The notes: a model not told the origin generated them from the letters alone. Positions 26,530 to 36,251 are shown, numbered from the stretch's first letter. The stretch: 61,972 nucleotides of DNA from JAIOYV01 sp964388245 (GCA_964388245.1 CAYLZH010000003.1:1-61972); one strand, 5' to 3'. Numbers and translations are program-made.

Positions 26530-28164
26530 TTATTCTTCGGCTAATTGATCTGAATTTTTTTCCTGAGATTGTATTACTTCAATTGTTTTAAGCAAGGTAG
26601 CATCAATATCCTGAATGACTGGATAAAAGCCTTTGTTGTTGAAAATATTGCGAACAATCTGTCCGTAGAGTAAAGTGTTCATTAAATCTTTCGAATAGGC
26701 AATATCGGCCGTAAGCGGATCAACTCCCTTGCTTTTGGCAAAGCGAATAAATTCATCCAATAAATCCTGCTTTTTCAAATGTTCGAGCAATCCGGTATAA
26801 TCGTCATACGCCGAGAAGGACTCCCTGTTACTATCAGCATAATTGAAGGAAAACAGATAGATAAGTCCACGATTCCGGACCCTGGTAAAATACTTGGAAA
26901 TACCGCTTGTATCGACCGGCACAAAAATATCTGGTACTATACCTCCCCCGCCATGAACAACTTTGCCATTGGGTGTAAAATATTTCAGGCTGTCGTTTAC
27001 ATCAATACTGTCGACATCGGAAAATTCACCATGATCGAAACGGTCCATTACTTCGTGGTAGTAGTTCATTTTTCCATTATTGTAAGGCTTTTGAATACAC
27101 CGGCCGGTAGGTGTATAATATCGTGCAACTGTTAGTCTTAGTGCCGATCCATCTGGAAACTGAGTTTGCTCCTGAACAAGGCCTTTACCGAAGGACCTGC
27201 GCCCGATAATAGTTCCTCGGTCGTTATCCTGTAAAGCACCCGCTAAAATCTCACTGGCCGACGCCGATTGCTCATCAATCAAAACAAAAACCTTATCGGT
27301 TATACAAACGCCATCGGACGTGGAGAAAGATTCGCGTTTGGGCCGGGCTTTCCCTTCATGATAAACTATTAGTTTTCCACCTTCAAGGAACTCATTTACA
27401 ATATTAACAGCTACATCCAAAAACCCTCCTCCATTTCCTCGCAGATCAAGAATAAGATTGGTCATTTGATTAGCCTTAAGCTCCTTAATACTACTCATAA
27501 ATTCCTTGTAGGTATTTTTCGAAAACCGGCTGATTTTCAGATACCCTGTGCTGTCGTCGATCATATAGGCCACATCGACGCTATACATAGGTATTCTGCC
27601 ACGGGTAATTTCAAATTCGATAATTTCAGGTTCGCTTTTTCGAAGAATCCCAACAATAACCTTTGTCCCACCGGGACCTTTCAGTAAACTCATTACATCA
27701 CGGGTACTTAAACCAACACCGGCAATCAGGGAGTCGTCAACTGTAATAATTCTGTCGCCAGCCTGTAAACCAACTTTTTCCGATGGCCCACCTGAAATGG
27801 TATTTACCACGACAACAGTATCGTTTAAAATATTGAATTCAATACCAATCCCGTCGAAATTTCCTTCGAGGGTTTCATTGGTTTCCCGGAGGTCTTTCGC
27901 AGGAATGTAAACCGAGTGTGGATCAAGATCTTCAAGTATTACCGGAATGGCATCTTCAATAAGTTTTTGTTTCGAAACAGAATCGACATATTCTTCTTCG
28001 ATATAATTGAGTAGTGAGTTTAATTTATTGGTTTGAGGATATATGAAAAACTGACTGTTACTGCTTTCAACTTTCAGTCCATTTCCAATATATATGCCTA
28101 TTACAACCATCAGTGCAAGTATTATTGGCATGATGATTACCCACTTTTTGTTCGATTTTTCCAT
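26530..28164 (-). CDS. S41 family C-terminal processing peptidase
   Basis: A 544-residue protein. An N-terminal membrane anchor (about 8-27, VIIMPIILALMVVIGIYIG) places it in the periplasm. A PDZ domain covers about 88-170 (FDGIGIEFNILNDTVVVVNT, then GPSEKVGLQAGDRIITVDDS). The protease core contains NLILDLRGNGGGFLDVAVNI, the nucleophile region LIDEQSASASEILAGALQDN and the catalytic lysine in GRRSFGKGLVQEQ, a Ser/Lys dyad. These enzymes trim C-termini of envelope proteins. Length matches the Bacteroidota CtpA-like group. Neither a tail-specific substrate nor a regulator is adjacent. Confidence 0.93.
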   Translation of the reverse strand: MEKSNKKWVIIMPIILALMVVIGIYIGNGLKVESSNSQFFIYPQTNKLNSLLNYIEEEYVDSVSKQKLIEDAIPVILEDLDPHSVYIPAKDLRETNETLEGNFDGIGIEFNILNDTVVVVNTISGGPSEKVGLQAGDRIITVDDSLIAGVGLSTRDVMSLLKGPGGTKVIVGILRKSEPEIIEFEITRGRIPMYSVDVAYMIDDSTGYLKISRFSKNTYKEFMSSIKELKANQMTNLILDLRGNGGGFLDVAVNIVNEFLEGGKLIVYHEGKARPKRESFSTSDGVCITDKVFVLIDEQSASASEILAGALQDNDRGTIIGRRSFGKGLVQEQTQFPDGSALRLTVARYYTPTGRCIQKPYNNGKMNYYHEVMDRFDHGEFSDVDSIDVNDSLKYFTPNGKVVHGGGGIVPDIFVPVDTSGISKYFTRVRNRGLIYLFSFNYADSNRESFSAYDDYTGLLEHLKKQDLLDEFIRFAKSKGVDPLTADIAYSKDLMNTLLYGQIVRNIFNNKGFYPVIQDIDATLLKTIEVIQSQEKNSDQLAEE

Positions 28165-28365
28165 GTATTAATTATAAAGCTCCAAAGATGCTAAATTGTT
28201 TATATTTAAACAATCCGAATACTTTACAAATCACAGGGACTTGCAGTTGCAGTTGGTAGCTGGTTTTATTTTAATCTCCAAACAAAACGATACTAATATT
28301 CTGTTGATATAAAATTTTGTGTTGATATACACCTGACAATTCAGGACAAAGATTTTTTTTAAAAC

Positions 28366-28396
28366 TTTATGAATCCGGTATATTTCATTAGTTTTG
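28366..28396 (+). promoter_or_regulatory. Candidate promoter for the bifunctional nuclease operon
   Basis: TTTA at 28366-28369, a 19-nt spacer, then TAGTTTTG at 28389-28396, which fully matches TAnnTTTG. The ATG at 28426 lies 29 nt downstream. This is the best complete -33/-7 pair in the window. Confidence 0.55.
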
Positions 28397-28425
28397 TGTT
28401 ATACTAAAAAGATTTATCAAAAGGG

Positions 28426-29019
28426 ATGTCCAAAGTTAAGTTGAATATATTGGGGCTATCGAACAGCCAAAGCCAGACAGGAGCCTATGCCCTAATCCTT
28501 ACTGAGGAAAAAGGCCGTCGCAGGTTACCCATAATTATTGGTGCCTTCGAGGCCCAATCGATTGCCCTTCAACTTGAAGGCCTCTTCCCCCCCCGACCGC
28601 TTACACATGATTTGTTCCATAATTTTGCTGTAGCATTCAGTATTAATATCACCGAAATTAATATTTATAAACTCGAAGAAGGCGTTTTTTATTCAGTATT
28701 GATATGCGAACAATCGGGCCACCGCTTAAAGATTGATGCCCGCACTTCAGATGCTGTTTCGCTTGCACTTCGATTTAAATGCCCAATTTATACGACTGAA
28801 GATATCCTGCAAAAAGCAGGTATTTATCTCGATGTTGAAAGTGAAAAACCACAAAGGCAGCAGAAAAAAGCTGAAGGCCCACAAAAATCTACCGAGAAAA
28901 AATGGAAAAGCTACACACTTAAAGAATTGGAAACAAAGCTAAATGAAGCTATTTCCAACGAAAATTACGAAAAAGCTTCTGAGATAAGAGACGAAATAAA
29001 CAAGCGTAAAACCAAATAA
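28426..29019 (+). CDS. Bifunctional nuclease family (DUF151) protein with UvrB/UvrC motif
   Basis: A 197-residue protein. Residues about 1-135 form the DUF151 fold (LSNSQSQTGAYALILTEEKG, then RRLPIIIGAFEAQSIALQLE, RPLTHDLFHN and IDARTSDAVSLALRFKCPIY). After a lysine/glutamine-rich linker, residues about 160-195 form a UvrB/UvrC helical hairpin (LKELETKLNEAISNENYEKA). Family members have reported DNase and RNase activity in plants and thermophiles, while the bacterial role is poorly known; the fused UVR motif suggests a protein partner. The next gene, a nucleoside transporter, follows after 36 nt and is probably co-transcribed. Confidence 0.88.
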   Translation: MSKVKLNILGLSNSQSQTGAYALILTEEKGRRRLPIIIGAFEAQSIALQLEGLFPPRPLTHDLFHNFAVAFSINITEINIYKLEEGVFYSVLICEQSGHRLKIDARTSDAVSLALRFKCPIYTTEDILQKAGIYLDVESEKPQRQQKKAEGPQKSTEKKWKSYTLKELETKLNEAISNENYEKASEIRDEINKRKTK

Positions 29020-29055
29020 CTCTGGAAATATCAGTTTCCTCTGATTTCAAATCAT

Positions 29056-30573
29056 ATGAAAGAAAAAATCCGGCACATCCTGTTCCTGTCTGTTATTATT
29101 TTTCTACCGGCATTAATTTTTGCAAATCAACAGGATAGCCTTCAACACGGGGATTCAATCCAGGCCATTGTTTCTGATCAGGTAAATCAGGCAAATACAG
29201 GAAACATCCATGAAGCAATATCATCTGATACCGTTTCCTCAAACCAACAAATTGTCCGGACTGGTAACTCTTCATTCTCAATTATTACGCTACTGCGCGG
29301 TTTGTTAGGCATGTTAGTGATAATCATTATTGCATTTCTATTCAGCAATAACAGAAAAGCAATAAACTGGAGAATTGTAGGAACCGGAATCGCATTACAG
29401 GTTGTTCTTGCATTCGGAATTCTTGAAGTTGGATTTATCCAGGCATTTTTCGAAATTATCGGAAAAATCTTCGTAAAAGTTCTTGATTTCACAAGGGCAG
29501 GAACCGACTTCCTTTTTAAGGCTTTTGCGACAGGTGAAATCGAAATGCCTTTGCTCAATTTCGCCATAATCATTTTACCAACCATCGTTTTCTTTTCTGC
29601 CTTAACAAGTATTCTGTTCTACTTTGGAATTATCCAGAAAGTGGTTTACGGAATGGCCTGGGTCATGACTCGCCTTTTGAAACTCTCAGGGGCTGAAAGT
29701 TTATCGGTTGCAGGTAATATTTTCCTTGGTCAAACTGAGTCGCCATTAATGATAAAGGCTTACCTTGAAAAAATGAACAGGTCTGAAATACTATTGGTTA
29801 TGTCGGGCGGAATGGCAACCCTTGCCGGTGGAGTACTGGCTGTTTACATTAGCGTTTTAGGAGGTGGTGATCCGGTCCAGGAGTTGCTCTATGCCAAGCA
29901 TTTACTTGCTGCATCGATAATGGCTGCTCCTGGTGTGGTGATAATTTCGAAAATTCTTGTCCCTCAAACCGACGAAATTTCAAAAGAAGCAAAAATCTCG
30001 AAAGAAAAAATCGGCAAAAACGTTCTCGATGCCATATCGAATGGTACCAGTGAAGGGCTGCGCCTGGCCGTTAATGTAGCTGCCATGCTGCTTGTATTTA
30101 TTGCACTAATTGCTATGGTCAACTACATTTTTATGAAAATCGGCGACCTTACTTCCCTCAATGGTTTAATCACAGATTGGACTGGTGGTCAATACAATGA
30201 ACTATCGCTCCAGTTTATCCTGGGCTACACATTTGCTCCTTTAATGTGGTTGCTTGGAGTAGCTACGGAAGACATTACATTTGTAGGAAGGATTCTTGGT
30301 GAGAAAATAATTATGACCGAATTTATCGGTTACATTAGCCTTGCGGAACTTAAAGCAAGCAATGCCTTTCACGATCCTAAATCAATAATAATGGGAACCT
30401 ATATGCTTTGCGGATTCGCAAATTTTGCCTCAATCGGGATACAAATTGGAGGCATTGGTTCGCTTGCTCCGGGGAAAAGGGTGTTACTATCGCAATTCGG
30501 AATGCGGGCTTTACTTGCAGGGACACTGGCTTCGTTATTATCGGCTACTATAATTGGGGTAATTCTTGGATAA
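29056..30573 (+). CDS. Concentrative nucleoside transporter (CNT/NupC family)
   Basis: A 505-residue inner-membrane protein. A signal-like N-terminus and a hydrophilic, Ser/Thr/Gln-rich segment (about 25-75) precede the CNT core. The core includes LFYFGIIQKVVYGMAWVMTR, the substrate-site segment GAESLSVAGNIFLGQTESPL, the helical hairpin region LLVMSGGMATLAGGVLAVYI, and GYTFAPLMWLLGVATEDITF; the C-terminal half ends with MLCGFANFASIGIQIGGIGS. It imports nucleosides coupled to sodium or protons. The N-terminal extension before the core is longer than in E. coli NupC, as often seen in Bacteroidota. It follows the bifunctional nuclease gene in a probable operon and ends before a bidirectional terminator. 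Confidence 0.92.
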   Translation: MKEKIRHILFLSVIIFLPALIFANQQDSLQHGDSIQAIVSDQVNQANTGNIHEAISSDTVSSNQQIVRTGNSSFSIITLLRGLLGMLVIIIIAFLFSNNRKAINWRIVGTGIALQVVLAFGILEVGFIQAFFEIIGKIFVKVLDFTRAGTDFLFKAFATGEIEMPLLNFAIIILPTIVFFSALTSILFYFGIIQKVVYGMAWVMTRLLKLSGAESLSVAGNIFLGQTESPLMIKAYLEKMNRSEILLVMSGGMATLAGGVLAVYISVLGGGDPVQELLYAKHLLAASIMAAPGVVIISKILVPQTDEISKEAKISKEKIGKNVLDAISNGTSEGLRLAVNVAAMLLVFIALIAMVNYIFMKIGDLTSLNGLITDWTGGQYNELSLQFILGYTFAPLMWLLGVATEDITFVGRILGEKIIMTEFIGYISLAELKASNAFHDPKSIIMGTYMLCGFANFASIGIQIGGIGSLAPGKRVLLSQFGMRALLAGTLASLLSATIIGVILG

Positions 30574-30612
30574 TTTACCCATTTCTTAATCCTTTTAAAA
30601 TATTAAAAAAGT

Positions 30613-30635
30613 AAAGCCCCTGGGGTAGGGGCTTT
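30613..30635. terminator. Bidirectional terminator between CNT transporter and comF-like gene
   Basis: AAAGCCCC (30613-30620) and GGGGCTTT (30628-30635) form an 8-bp stem with a 7-nt loop. On the minus strand it is followed by ACTTTTTTAATATTTT, a strong tail for the gene ending at 30705. On the plus strand the tail is CGTTT. Confidence 0.75.
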
Positions 30636-30704
30636 CGTTTACCTTTCGATTAGTAGTGAATCGGGGGGTGCTTCGGTAAAGGCAAACGCGTATTTAGAGT
30701 CTTT

Positions 30705-31409
30705 TTATGCTACTGCTAATGTTGCTATACTGATTTTAATGTTATTTATTTTTCCAAGTTCCTGGGCACACGCTTCAAGTGTCGATCCGGTGGTTACAAC
30801 ATCATCGACCAGAAGGATGTGCTTGTTTTCAAGCGATTCAGGATTTGTAACTTCAAAAACTGACTGGACATTTTCCCAACGCTCAAACCTTGTCTTTTTG
30901 GTTTGGGTATCGGATGCAACCAATCTCTTTAAATTATTGCTGTCAACAGGTTTGTTCATACTGGCCGAAATACCTTTTGCAATCCAGTTGCTCTGGTTAT
31001 ATCCCCGTAATTTTTCTTTCGACTCGTGCAGGGGAACCGGTATTATAACATCAACTGAATTAAAACCTTCGGAACCGGATAAGTCACTACCAAAATGTGC
31101 ACCCAGTTCATAGCCTATCTCTTTTTTGCTATTGTACTTCAACTTATGGATAAGTTTCTGGAATTTGCTTCCCTTATTGAAAAAGAAAAACGAACAGGCC
31201 TTGAATATTTTTACCCTTCCCCAGAATAATTTTTCAATGGGATTCGAATCGGACAAGTGATAGTTTGTCTTCGGTAAGTCGTACAGGCATTTTGTGCAGA
31301 TGTGATCTTCGTGTGATAAAAGGTTCTCGCCACATGCAACGCAGATTTTAGGATAAACCAGGTGAAGCAGGTCGTAAAGTAAATATGATATTTGTGATAA
31401 TATTGCCAT
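30705..31409 (-). CDS. ComF family phosphoribosyltransferase-like protein
   Basis: A 234-residue protein. The N-terminus has a zinc ribbon, ICVACGENLLSHEDHICTKC (CxxC...CxxC). The C-terminal half is a PRTase fold with DVIIPVPLHESKEKLRGYNQ and the phosphoribosyl-binding loop HILLVDDVVTTGSTLEACAQ. ComF proteins assist DNA uptake in naturally competent bacteria and occur widely elsewhere with an unclear job. The frame extends to 31502, but a clear AGGAGGG site 8 nt before the ATG at 31409 marks the start. It is transcribed alone. Confidence 0.92.
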   Translation of the reverse strand: MAILSQISYLLYDLLHLVYPKICVACGENLLSHEDHICTKCLYDLPKTNYHLSDSNPIEKLFWGRVKIFKACSFFFFNKGSKFQKLIHKLKYNSKKEIGYELGAHFGSDLSGSEGFNSVDVIIPVPLHESKEKLRGYNQSNWIAKGISASMNKPVDSNNLKRLVASDTQTKKTRFERWENVQSVFEVTNPESLENKHILLVDDVVTTGSTLEACAQELGKINNIKISIATLAVA

Positions 31410-31725
31410 TTTATAATCCCTCCTATCTATTAGTGTAAAAACAGGCCCCAACCTTACCCGAAATTTTGAAAAAAAATTCTTAGTCCTTGCAATATGCATC
31501 AATACAGCAACTTAGGAACCTAAAAAAATATCAATCTAAAATTGATAAACGGAAAAGCTTTTAATAAACGAAGTGGAAAAACCGGCATAAATGGAAAATA
31601 AATTCAATGCCCTGTGAGTTGTTATTTTGTTTGAGGCATCAATAGAAAATCAATTCATCTGAATATTTTGAAAATTAGTTCTATATTGCTTCAATACTTA
31701 TTTTTGCTGAAATTTTATATGTGAA
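31410..31725. other. Intergenic region between divergent comF-like and PBP1A genes
   Basis: About 316 nt, AT-rich. The left end carries the comF ribosome site; the right end carries a -7-like box for the PBP1A gene. An in-frame extension of the comF reading frame covers 31410-31502 but looks non-coding. Nothing else was recognised. Confidence 0.5.
31699..31706 (+). promoter_or_regulatory. Candidate -7 box for the PBP1A gene
   Basis: TATTTTTG is a full match to TAnnTTTG, 19 nt before the ATG at 31726. The -33 element is weak. Confidence 0.45.
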
Positions 31726-34144
31726 ATGAATATCGAACCTGAAATCCAAAATGCTGTGACTAATGCTGATGAACCGGAAAGGGATAATACATCAGGATCA
31801 AAACCCCGGAAAAGAAAATACATATTGTGGTTTTGGCTGTTTTTTACAATTCCAATAATAACCATGGCATTAATTTTCAGCTTAATAGCCTATGGGAAAC
31901 TTGGATTTATGCCAACATTCGATGAGCTTGAAAACCCAAAAAGTAGCCTGGCCACTGAGATTATTTCATCAGATGGTGAAGTTCTGGGTACCTATTTTCG
32001 CGAAAACAGGACCATGGTTAACTATTCCGATTTGTCGCCCTACCTGGTCGATGCACTTATTTCCACAGAAGATATTCGTTTTGAAAAACATGCCGGAATA
32101 GATTTACGTGCTTTGGGCAGGGTTACAGCAGGTGTGTTTACCGGCAAAAACCGGGGAGGTGGTAGTACAATTACCCAGCAGTTAGCAAAAATGCTTTTCC
32201 CACGCGAAAATTTCAAATACAAAATTGGTTTTGTAATCAGGAAATTAAGGGAGTGGGTTATAGCAGTTAAACTTGAACGCAGCTATACAAAGGAAGAAAT
32301 TATAACAATGTATTTCAATAAGTTCGATTTTCTGAACCATGCTGTTGGAATAAAATCTTCATCGAAAGTATACTTTAATCAAAGTCCCGATTCATTAAAA
32401 ATTGAAGAAGCTGCCATGTTGGTTGGGATGGCAAAAAACCCATCGTTATTTAACCCGATAAGAAGGCTCGACACCACATTGCATCGAAGGAATGTAGTAC
32501 TTTCACAAATGTTGAAATACGGATATATAGCCCGGCAGGAATTCGATTCCCTTCGAGCATTACCGTTGGAGCTGAATTATCAGCAGGTTGATCATAAACT
32601 TGGAAAAGCCACCTATTTCAGAGAATATTTAAGAGTAATATTAAATCACACAAAACCCAACAGACAAAACTACTGGTCGCAAACTATGTTTCGTGAAGAT
32701 TCGATTGAGTGGCTCAACAATCCCTTATTTGGGTGGTGCAAAAAAAACCTGAAAGCCGATAGCTCCAACTACGATTTGTATAAGGATGGATTAAAAATAT
32801 ATACCACCATCGATTCACGCATGCAAAAATATGCCGAAGAAGCAGTTGCCGAACATTTAGGTTTAGAACTTCAGGATGCAATTTATGAAGAATTAAGAAA
32901 GTTAAATTATCCACCTTTTTCAAACGAACTTGAAGAGGAAGATGCCCAAAGGATAATGGAACAACTAAAACGAAGAAGCGAACGTTACCGGGTACATAAT
33001 AAAAATGGCCTTCCGAAAGACAGTATCGATAAACGCTTTAACACACCGGTCCCGATGAAGGTGTTTTCATGGCAGGGTGATATTGATACTGTTATGACAC
33101 CCTTGGATTCAATAAATTATTATTTACATTTCCTTCAGGCCGGGTTTATGTCGATGAATCCACAAACCGGGCATNNNNNNNNNNGTTAAAGCGTATGTTG
33201 GTGGTATCGATTACCGGCATTTCAAATACGACCATGTAAAAGTTGCCAAACGGCAAGTTGGCTCAACCATCAAACCATTTCTTTACACAATCGCCATGCA
33301 GGAAGGTTACTCTCCATGCTATAAAGTCGATTGTATTCCAACCACCTTTGTATTACCCGACGGTACAACATGGACACCTGCCAACGCTGGCCATGAAGAA
33401 TATGTTGGGAGACAGGTAACATTGAAGTGGGGCCTTGCCAATTCGAACAATTATATTTCAGCCTGGTTGATGAAACAGTTCAACCCACATATTTTTGTAA
33501 AAACAATGAAAAAGGCAGGGGTTTATAGTAAAATCGATCCCGTCCCGTCAATGATTCTTGGAACATCGGATCTTTCATTATACGAAATGATTGGGGCCTA
33601 TAGCATATATGCAAATAAAGGACAGTACAAAGAACCCATTTTTGTAACTAAAATTGAAGATAAGCACGGAAACGTAATATCTACTTTCAGACCAAAAACC
33701 GAAGACGTAATAAGCGAAGAAACAGCGTATCTGATGCTGAACCTGCTTATGGGCGTTGTTCGCGAAGGCAGTGGAATCCGGTTAAGATATAAATACAAAA
33801 TGTTTAACGAAATTGGAGGAAAAACAGGCACCACCGATAACCATTCCGATGGATGGTTTATGGGAATTACTCCCGATTTGGTTTCCGGTGCATGGGTTGG
33901 TGGCGAAGTTAGAAGCATCCATTTCGAAGGTCTGCGACAAGGTCAGGGTGCAAATATGGCCCTGCCTATCTGGGCTCTGTACATGCAAAAAGTCTATAGC
34001 GATTCACTGAACCTGGCCATTAACATACGAGATTTCGACAAACCCTTACGGGAATATTCCTTTAATCTTGATTGCGATGATAAAAGTAATGTACTGCCAG
34101 ATAAATTCGAAATGAACCGGTTCAACAACGATTTCTTTAATTAA
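31726..34144 (+). CDS. Penicillin-binding protein 1A (bifunctional class A PBP), interrupted by an N gap
   Basis: One gene split by ten N (33175-33184). A cytoplasmic N-terminus and one membrane helix (about 28-50) precede the glycosyltransferase domain GT51: STEDIRFEKHAGIDLRALGR with the catalytic glutamate, then GGSTITQQLAKMLF and ITMYFNKFDFLNHAVGIKSS. The transpeptidase domain has its SxxK motif after the gap (QVGSTIKPFLYT), SxN in LANSNNYISAW and KTGT in EIGGKTGTTDNHSDGW. The protein polymerises and crosslinks peptidoglycan. The codon before the gap (CAT of TGH) and the first after it (GTT of VKAYVGGID) would read TGHVKAYVGG, the usual family sequence, so probably no residues are missing and the N run is a scaffold placeholder. 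The literal ten N shift the frame by one. It ends 14 nt before mnmH. Confidence 0.92.
33175..33184. other. Assembly gap (10 N) inside the PBP1A gene
   Basis: Ten unknown bases join two contigs. Family comparison suggests the flanking codons abut directly (...TGH|VKAYVGG...), so the gap length is probably artificial. Confidence 0.95.
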
Positions 34145-34158
34145 TTTGTTGAAAAAAT

Positions 34159-35193
34159 ATGCCTCAGAGTATTAACTGCAACGAATTTTTAAACCTTCAA
34201 CAAAAAAGAATTCCGGTAATTGATGTTCGCACTCCAGCAGAATTTTATGACGGGCATATTCCGGGAGCAATAAACATCCCATTATTTTCAAACGATGAAA
34301 GAGATATAGTTGGAAGAAAATACAAGCAAGAAAACAAAGAGGCTGCAATATTACAAGGCCTCGACTATGTTGGCCCGAAATTATCCGGTTTTATTAAATC
34401 GCTTCGGAAAGTAGCCCCAAAAAAGGAGGCATTGCTGTATTGCTGGAGAGGCGGGCAACGGAGCAAAAGTATGGGATGGCTTTTTCAAATGGCAGGCTAT
34501 AAAATTAAGCTCCTTGAAGGAGGATACAAAGCTTTTCGTAATTTCCTTCTGCATGAGTTTTCCCAGGATTTTCACATTTTGATACTTGGTGGAATGACAG
34601 GTAGTGGTAAATCTGAAATATTAACAATCCTGAAAAAACTGGGGCAGCAGGTTGTCGATCTGGAAACACTTGCCAATCATCGTGGATCAGCTTTTGGAGC
34701 AATTGGCCAAAACAACCAACCAACCCCACAACAATTCGAAAACGACCTACTATTTATTTGGCGAACTTTAAATCCAAACCAATCAGTCTGGCTCGAAGAC
34801 GAGAGTGCATCAATAGGCCGGGTATCAATACCACGTCCATTATTTTTGCAAATGCGAAATAGTCCGGTCATTTTTATCGATGTAAATAAAGAAGTCCGTA
34901 TTAAAAGGCTTGTACATGAATACACAGGTATCGATAGCAATGAACTTTTAGCTGCTGTCAGGAAAATTGACAAACGATTAGGACCAGTATCAACAAAAAA
35001 TTGTATTGAAACAATAATCTCAGGAAACTTTGATGAAGCTGCTTCAACCATATTAAATTACTACGACAAAGCCTATAAAAAAGGATTATCGAAGCGAAAT
35101 CCGGAAAACGTTTTTACATTACCGGTACATGAACTATCACCAGAAGATACCGCCCTGAGACTAATTGATTTTGTTAGGATAAATCGGCTTTAA
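34159..35193 (+). CDS. mnmH: tRNA 2-selenouridine synthase (rhodanese + P-loop domains)
   Basis: A 344-residue protein. The N-terminal rhodanese domain (about 1-130) has PVIDVRTPAEFYDGHIPGAI and the catalytic cysteine loop ALLYCWRGGQRSKSMGWLF. The C-terminal part has a P-loop, LILGGMTGSGKSEILTIL, followed by VVDLETLANHRGSAFGAIGQ and VWLEDESASIGRVSIP, all typical of MnmH (SelU). The enzyme converts 2-thiouridine at the tRNA wobble position to 2-selenouridine, through a geranylated intermediate, using selenophosphate. The selenophosphate synthetase gene is not in the window. It begins 14 nt after the PBP1A stop and may be co-transcribed with it. Confidence 0.95.
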   Translation: MPQSINCNEFLNLQQKRIPVIDVRTPAEFYDGHIPGAINIPLFSNDERDIVGRKYKQENKEAAILQGLDYVGPKLSGFIKSLRKVAPKKEALLYCWRGGQRSKSMGWLFQMAGYKIKLLEGGYKAFRNFLLHEFSQDFHILILGGMTGSGKSEILTILKKLGQQVVDLETLANHRGSAFGAIGQNNQPTPQQFENDLLFIWRTLNPNQSVWLEDESASIGRVSIPRPLFLQMRNSPVIFIDVNKEVRIKRLVHEYTGIDSNELLAAVRKIDKRLGPVSTKNCIETIISGNFDEAASTILNYYDKAYKKGLSKRNPENVFTLPVHELSPEDTALRLIDFVRINRL

Positions 35194-35388
35194 AGTTTTG
35201 TAATTCTTTTCTATCAAGCAAATAGCTCCAATTTACAATCATCAGAATAAATAGAATAATCAGGTCATTTGCCAATACTATTATCAATATCTGTTCGTTT
35301 TGCCAACTAAAAAACAACCGGTTTCGGGTTATTAACATGCTAATGTCTTTAATTATAGGGTTTAACTTTAAAATTGCTAATTTTTTAT

Positions 35389-35396
35389 TAATTTTG
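35389..35396 (+). promoter_or_regulatory. Candidate -7 box for the glycogen-synthase-like operon
   Basis: TAATTTTG fully matches TAnnTTTG, 30 nt before the ATG at 35427; a TTTA element lies 18 nt upstream. Confidence 0.5.
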
Positions 35397-35426
35397 CAGC
35401 TCTGTTTCAGGAACAATTTAGTGTAG

Positions 35427-36251
35427 ATGGAAAAAACAAAAATACTGTATATTTCTCAAGAAATAACTCCTTATCTGCCTGAAAGTGAGATGTCTTTGAT
35501 TGGCCGGTACCTTCCTCAGGGAATCCAGGAAATGGGTAAAGAAATTCGTACTTTTATGCCCCGTTTTGGATGTGTTAACGAAAGAAGGAACCAGCTTCAT
35601 GAAGTTATCCGTCTTTCAGGAATGAATCTGATTATCAACGATACCGACCATCCACTGATTATTAAGGTAGCTTCAATTCAATCGGCCCGGATGCAGGTTT
35701 ATTTTATCGATAATGAAGATTATTTCTACAGAAAACATGTTTTTGACGATGGCGAAGGAAACGAATACAACGATAACGACGAACGTACTATATTTTTTAC
35801 CAGAGGTGTATTAGAAACTGTTAAAAAACTCAGGTGGGCTCCAGATATCGTTCATTGTCATGGATGGTTTACCGGCCTTGTTCCGTTGTATATCAAAAAA
35901 GCTTTTAAGGAAGATCCGCTTTTTCAGGAATCAAAAATTATTTACTCAGTGTACAACGATGAGTTTAATAAAGCAATGAACGATTCTTTCAAACAAAAAT
36001 TGGTTATTGAAGGAGTTGAAAATACAGATATTGAAAAGCTTAACCCTCCAAATTATTTAAATCTAAGCAAACTGGCAATCGATTTTTCTGATGGATTAAT
36101 ATTTGGCTCTCAGGATATCAATCCCGACATTAAGGACTACATAGAGGCATCGAACAAACCTGTTTTACCATTTATAGAACAGGACAATATTGTACAGGAA
36201 TACTCAAAATTTTACGATAAGCTCTTAGAAAGTGTCTATGAACATAATTAA
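35427..36251 (+). CDS. Short glycogen/starch synthase-like protein (GT5 N-terminal domain only)
   Basis: A 274-residue protein related to the N-terminal Rossmann domain of GT5 glycogen synthases: ILYISQEITPYLPESEMSLI, GRYLPQGIQEMGKEIRTFMP, then DIVHCHGWFTGLVPLYIKKA and KIIYSVYNDEFNKAMNDSFK. The second Rossmann domain that binds ADP-glucose in full-length enzymes (about 470 residues) is missing. The K-x-G-G loop near the start is replaced (ESEM), so glycogen synthesis is doubtful. Such half-length proteins are conserved in Bacteroidota next to a DUF4270 lipoprotein gene and glmS, exactly as here, so this is a family form rather than a local truncation. The following gene overlaps it by 14 nt. 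Confidence 0.85.
   Translation: MEKTKILYISQEITPYLPESEMSLIGRYLPQGIQEMGKEIRTFMPRFGCVNERRNQLHEVIRLSGMNLIINDTDHPLIIKVASIQSARMQVYFIDNEDYFYRKHVFDDGEGNEYNDNDERTIFFTRGVLETVKKLRWAPDIVHCHGWFTGLVPLYIKKAFKEDPLFQESKIIYSVYNDEFNKAMNDSFKQKLVIEGVENTDIEKLNPPNYLNLSKLAIDFSDGLIFGSQDINPDIKDYIEASNKPVLPFIEQDNIVQEYSKFYDKLLESVYEHN

Noticed and set aside
33175..33189. Frameshift in PBP1A that might mark a pseudogene
   Set aside because: The shift arises only from the ten placeholder N. Both halves have intact catalytic motifs and join perfectly when the N are removed.
35427..36251. Short glycogen synthase considered as a local truncation
   Set aside because: It ends in a proper overlap with the next gene, and half-length forms in this gene order are typical of the phylum. 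No remnant of the second domain follows.
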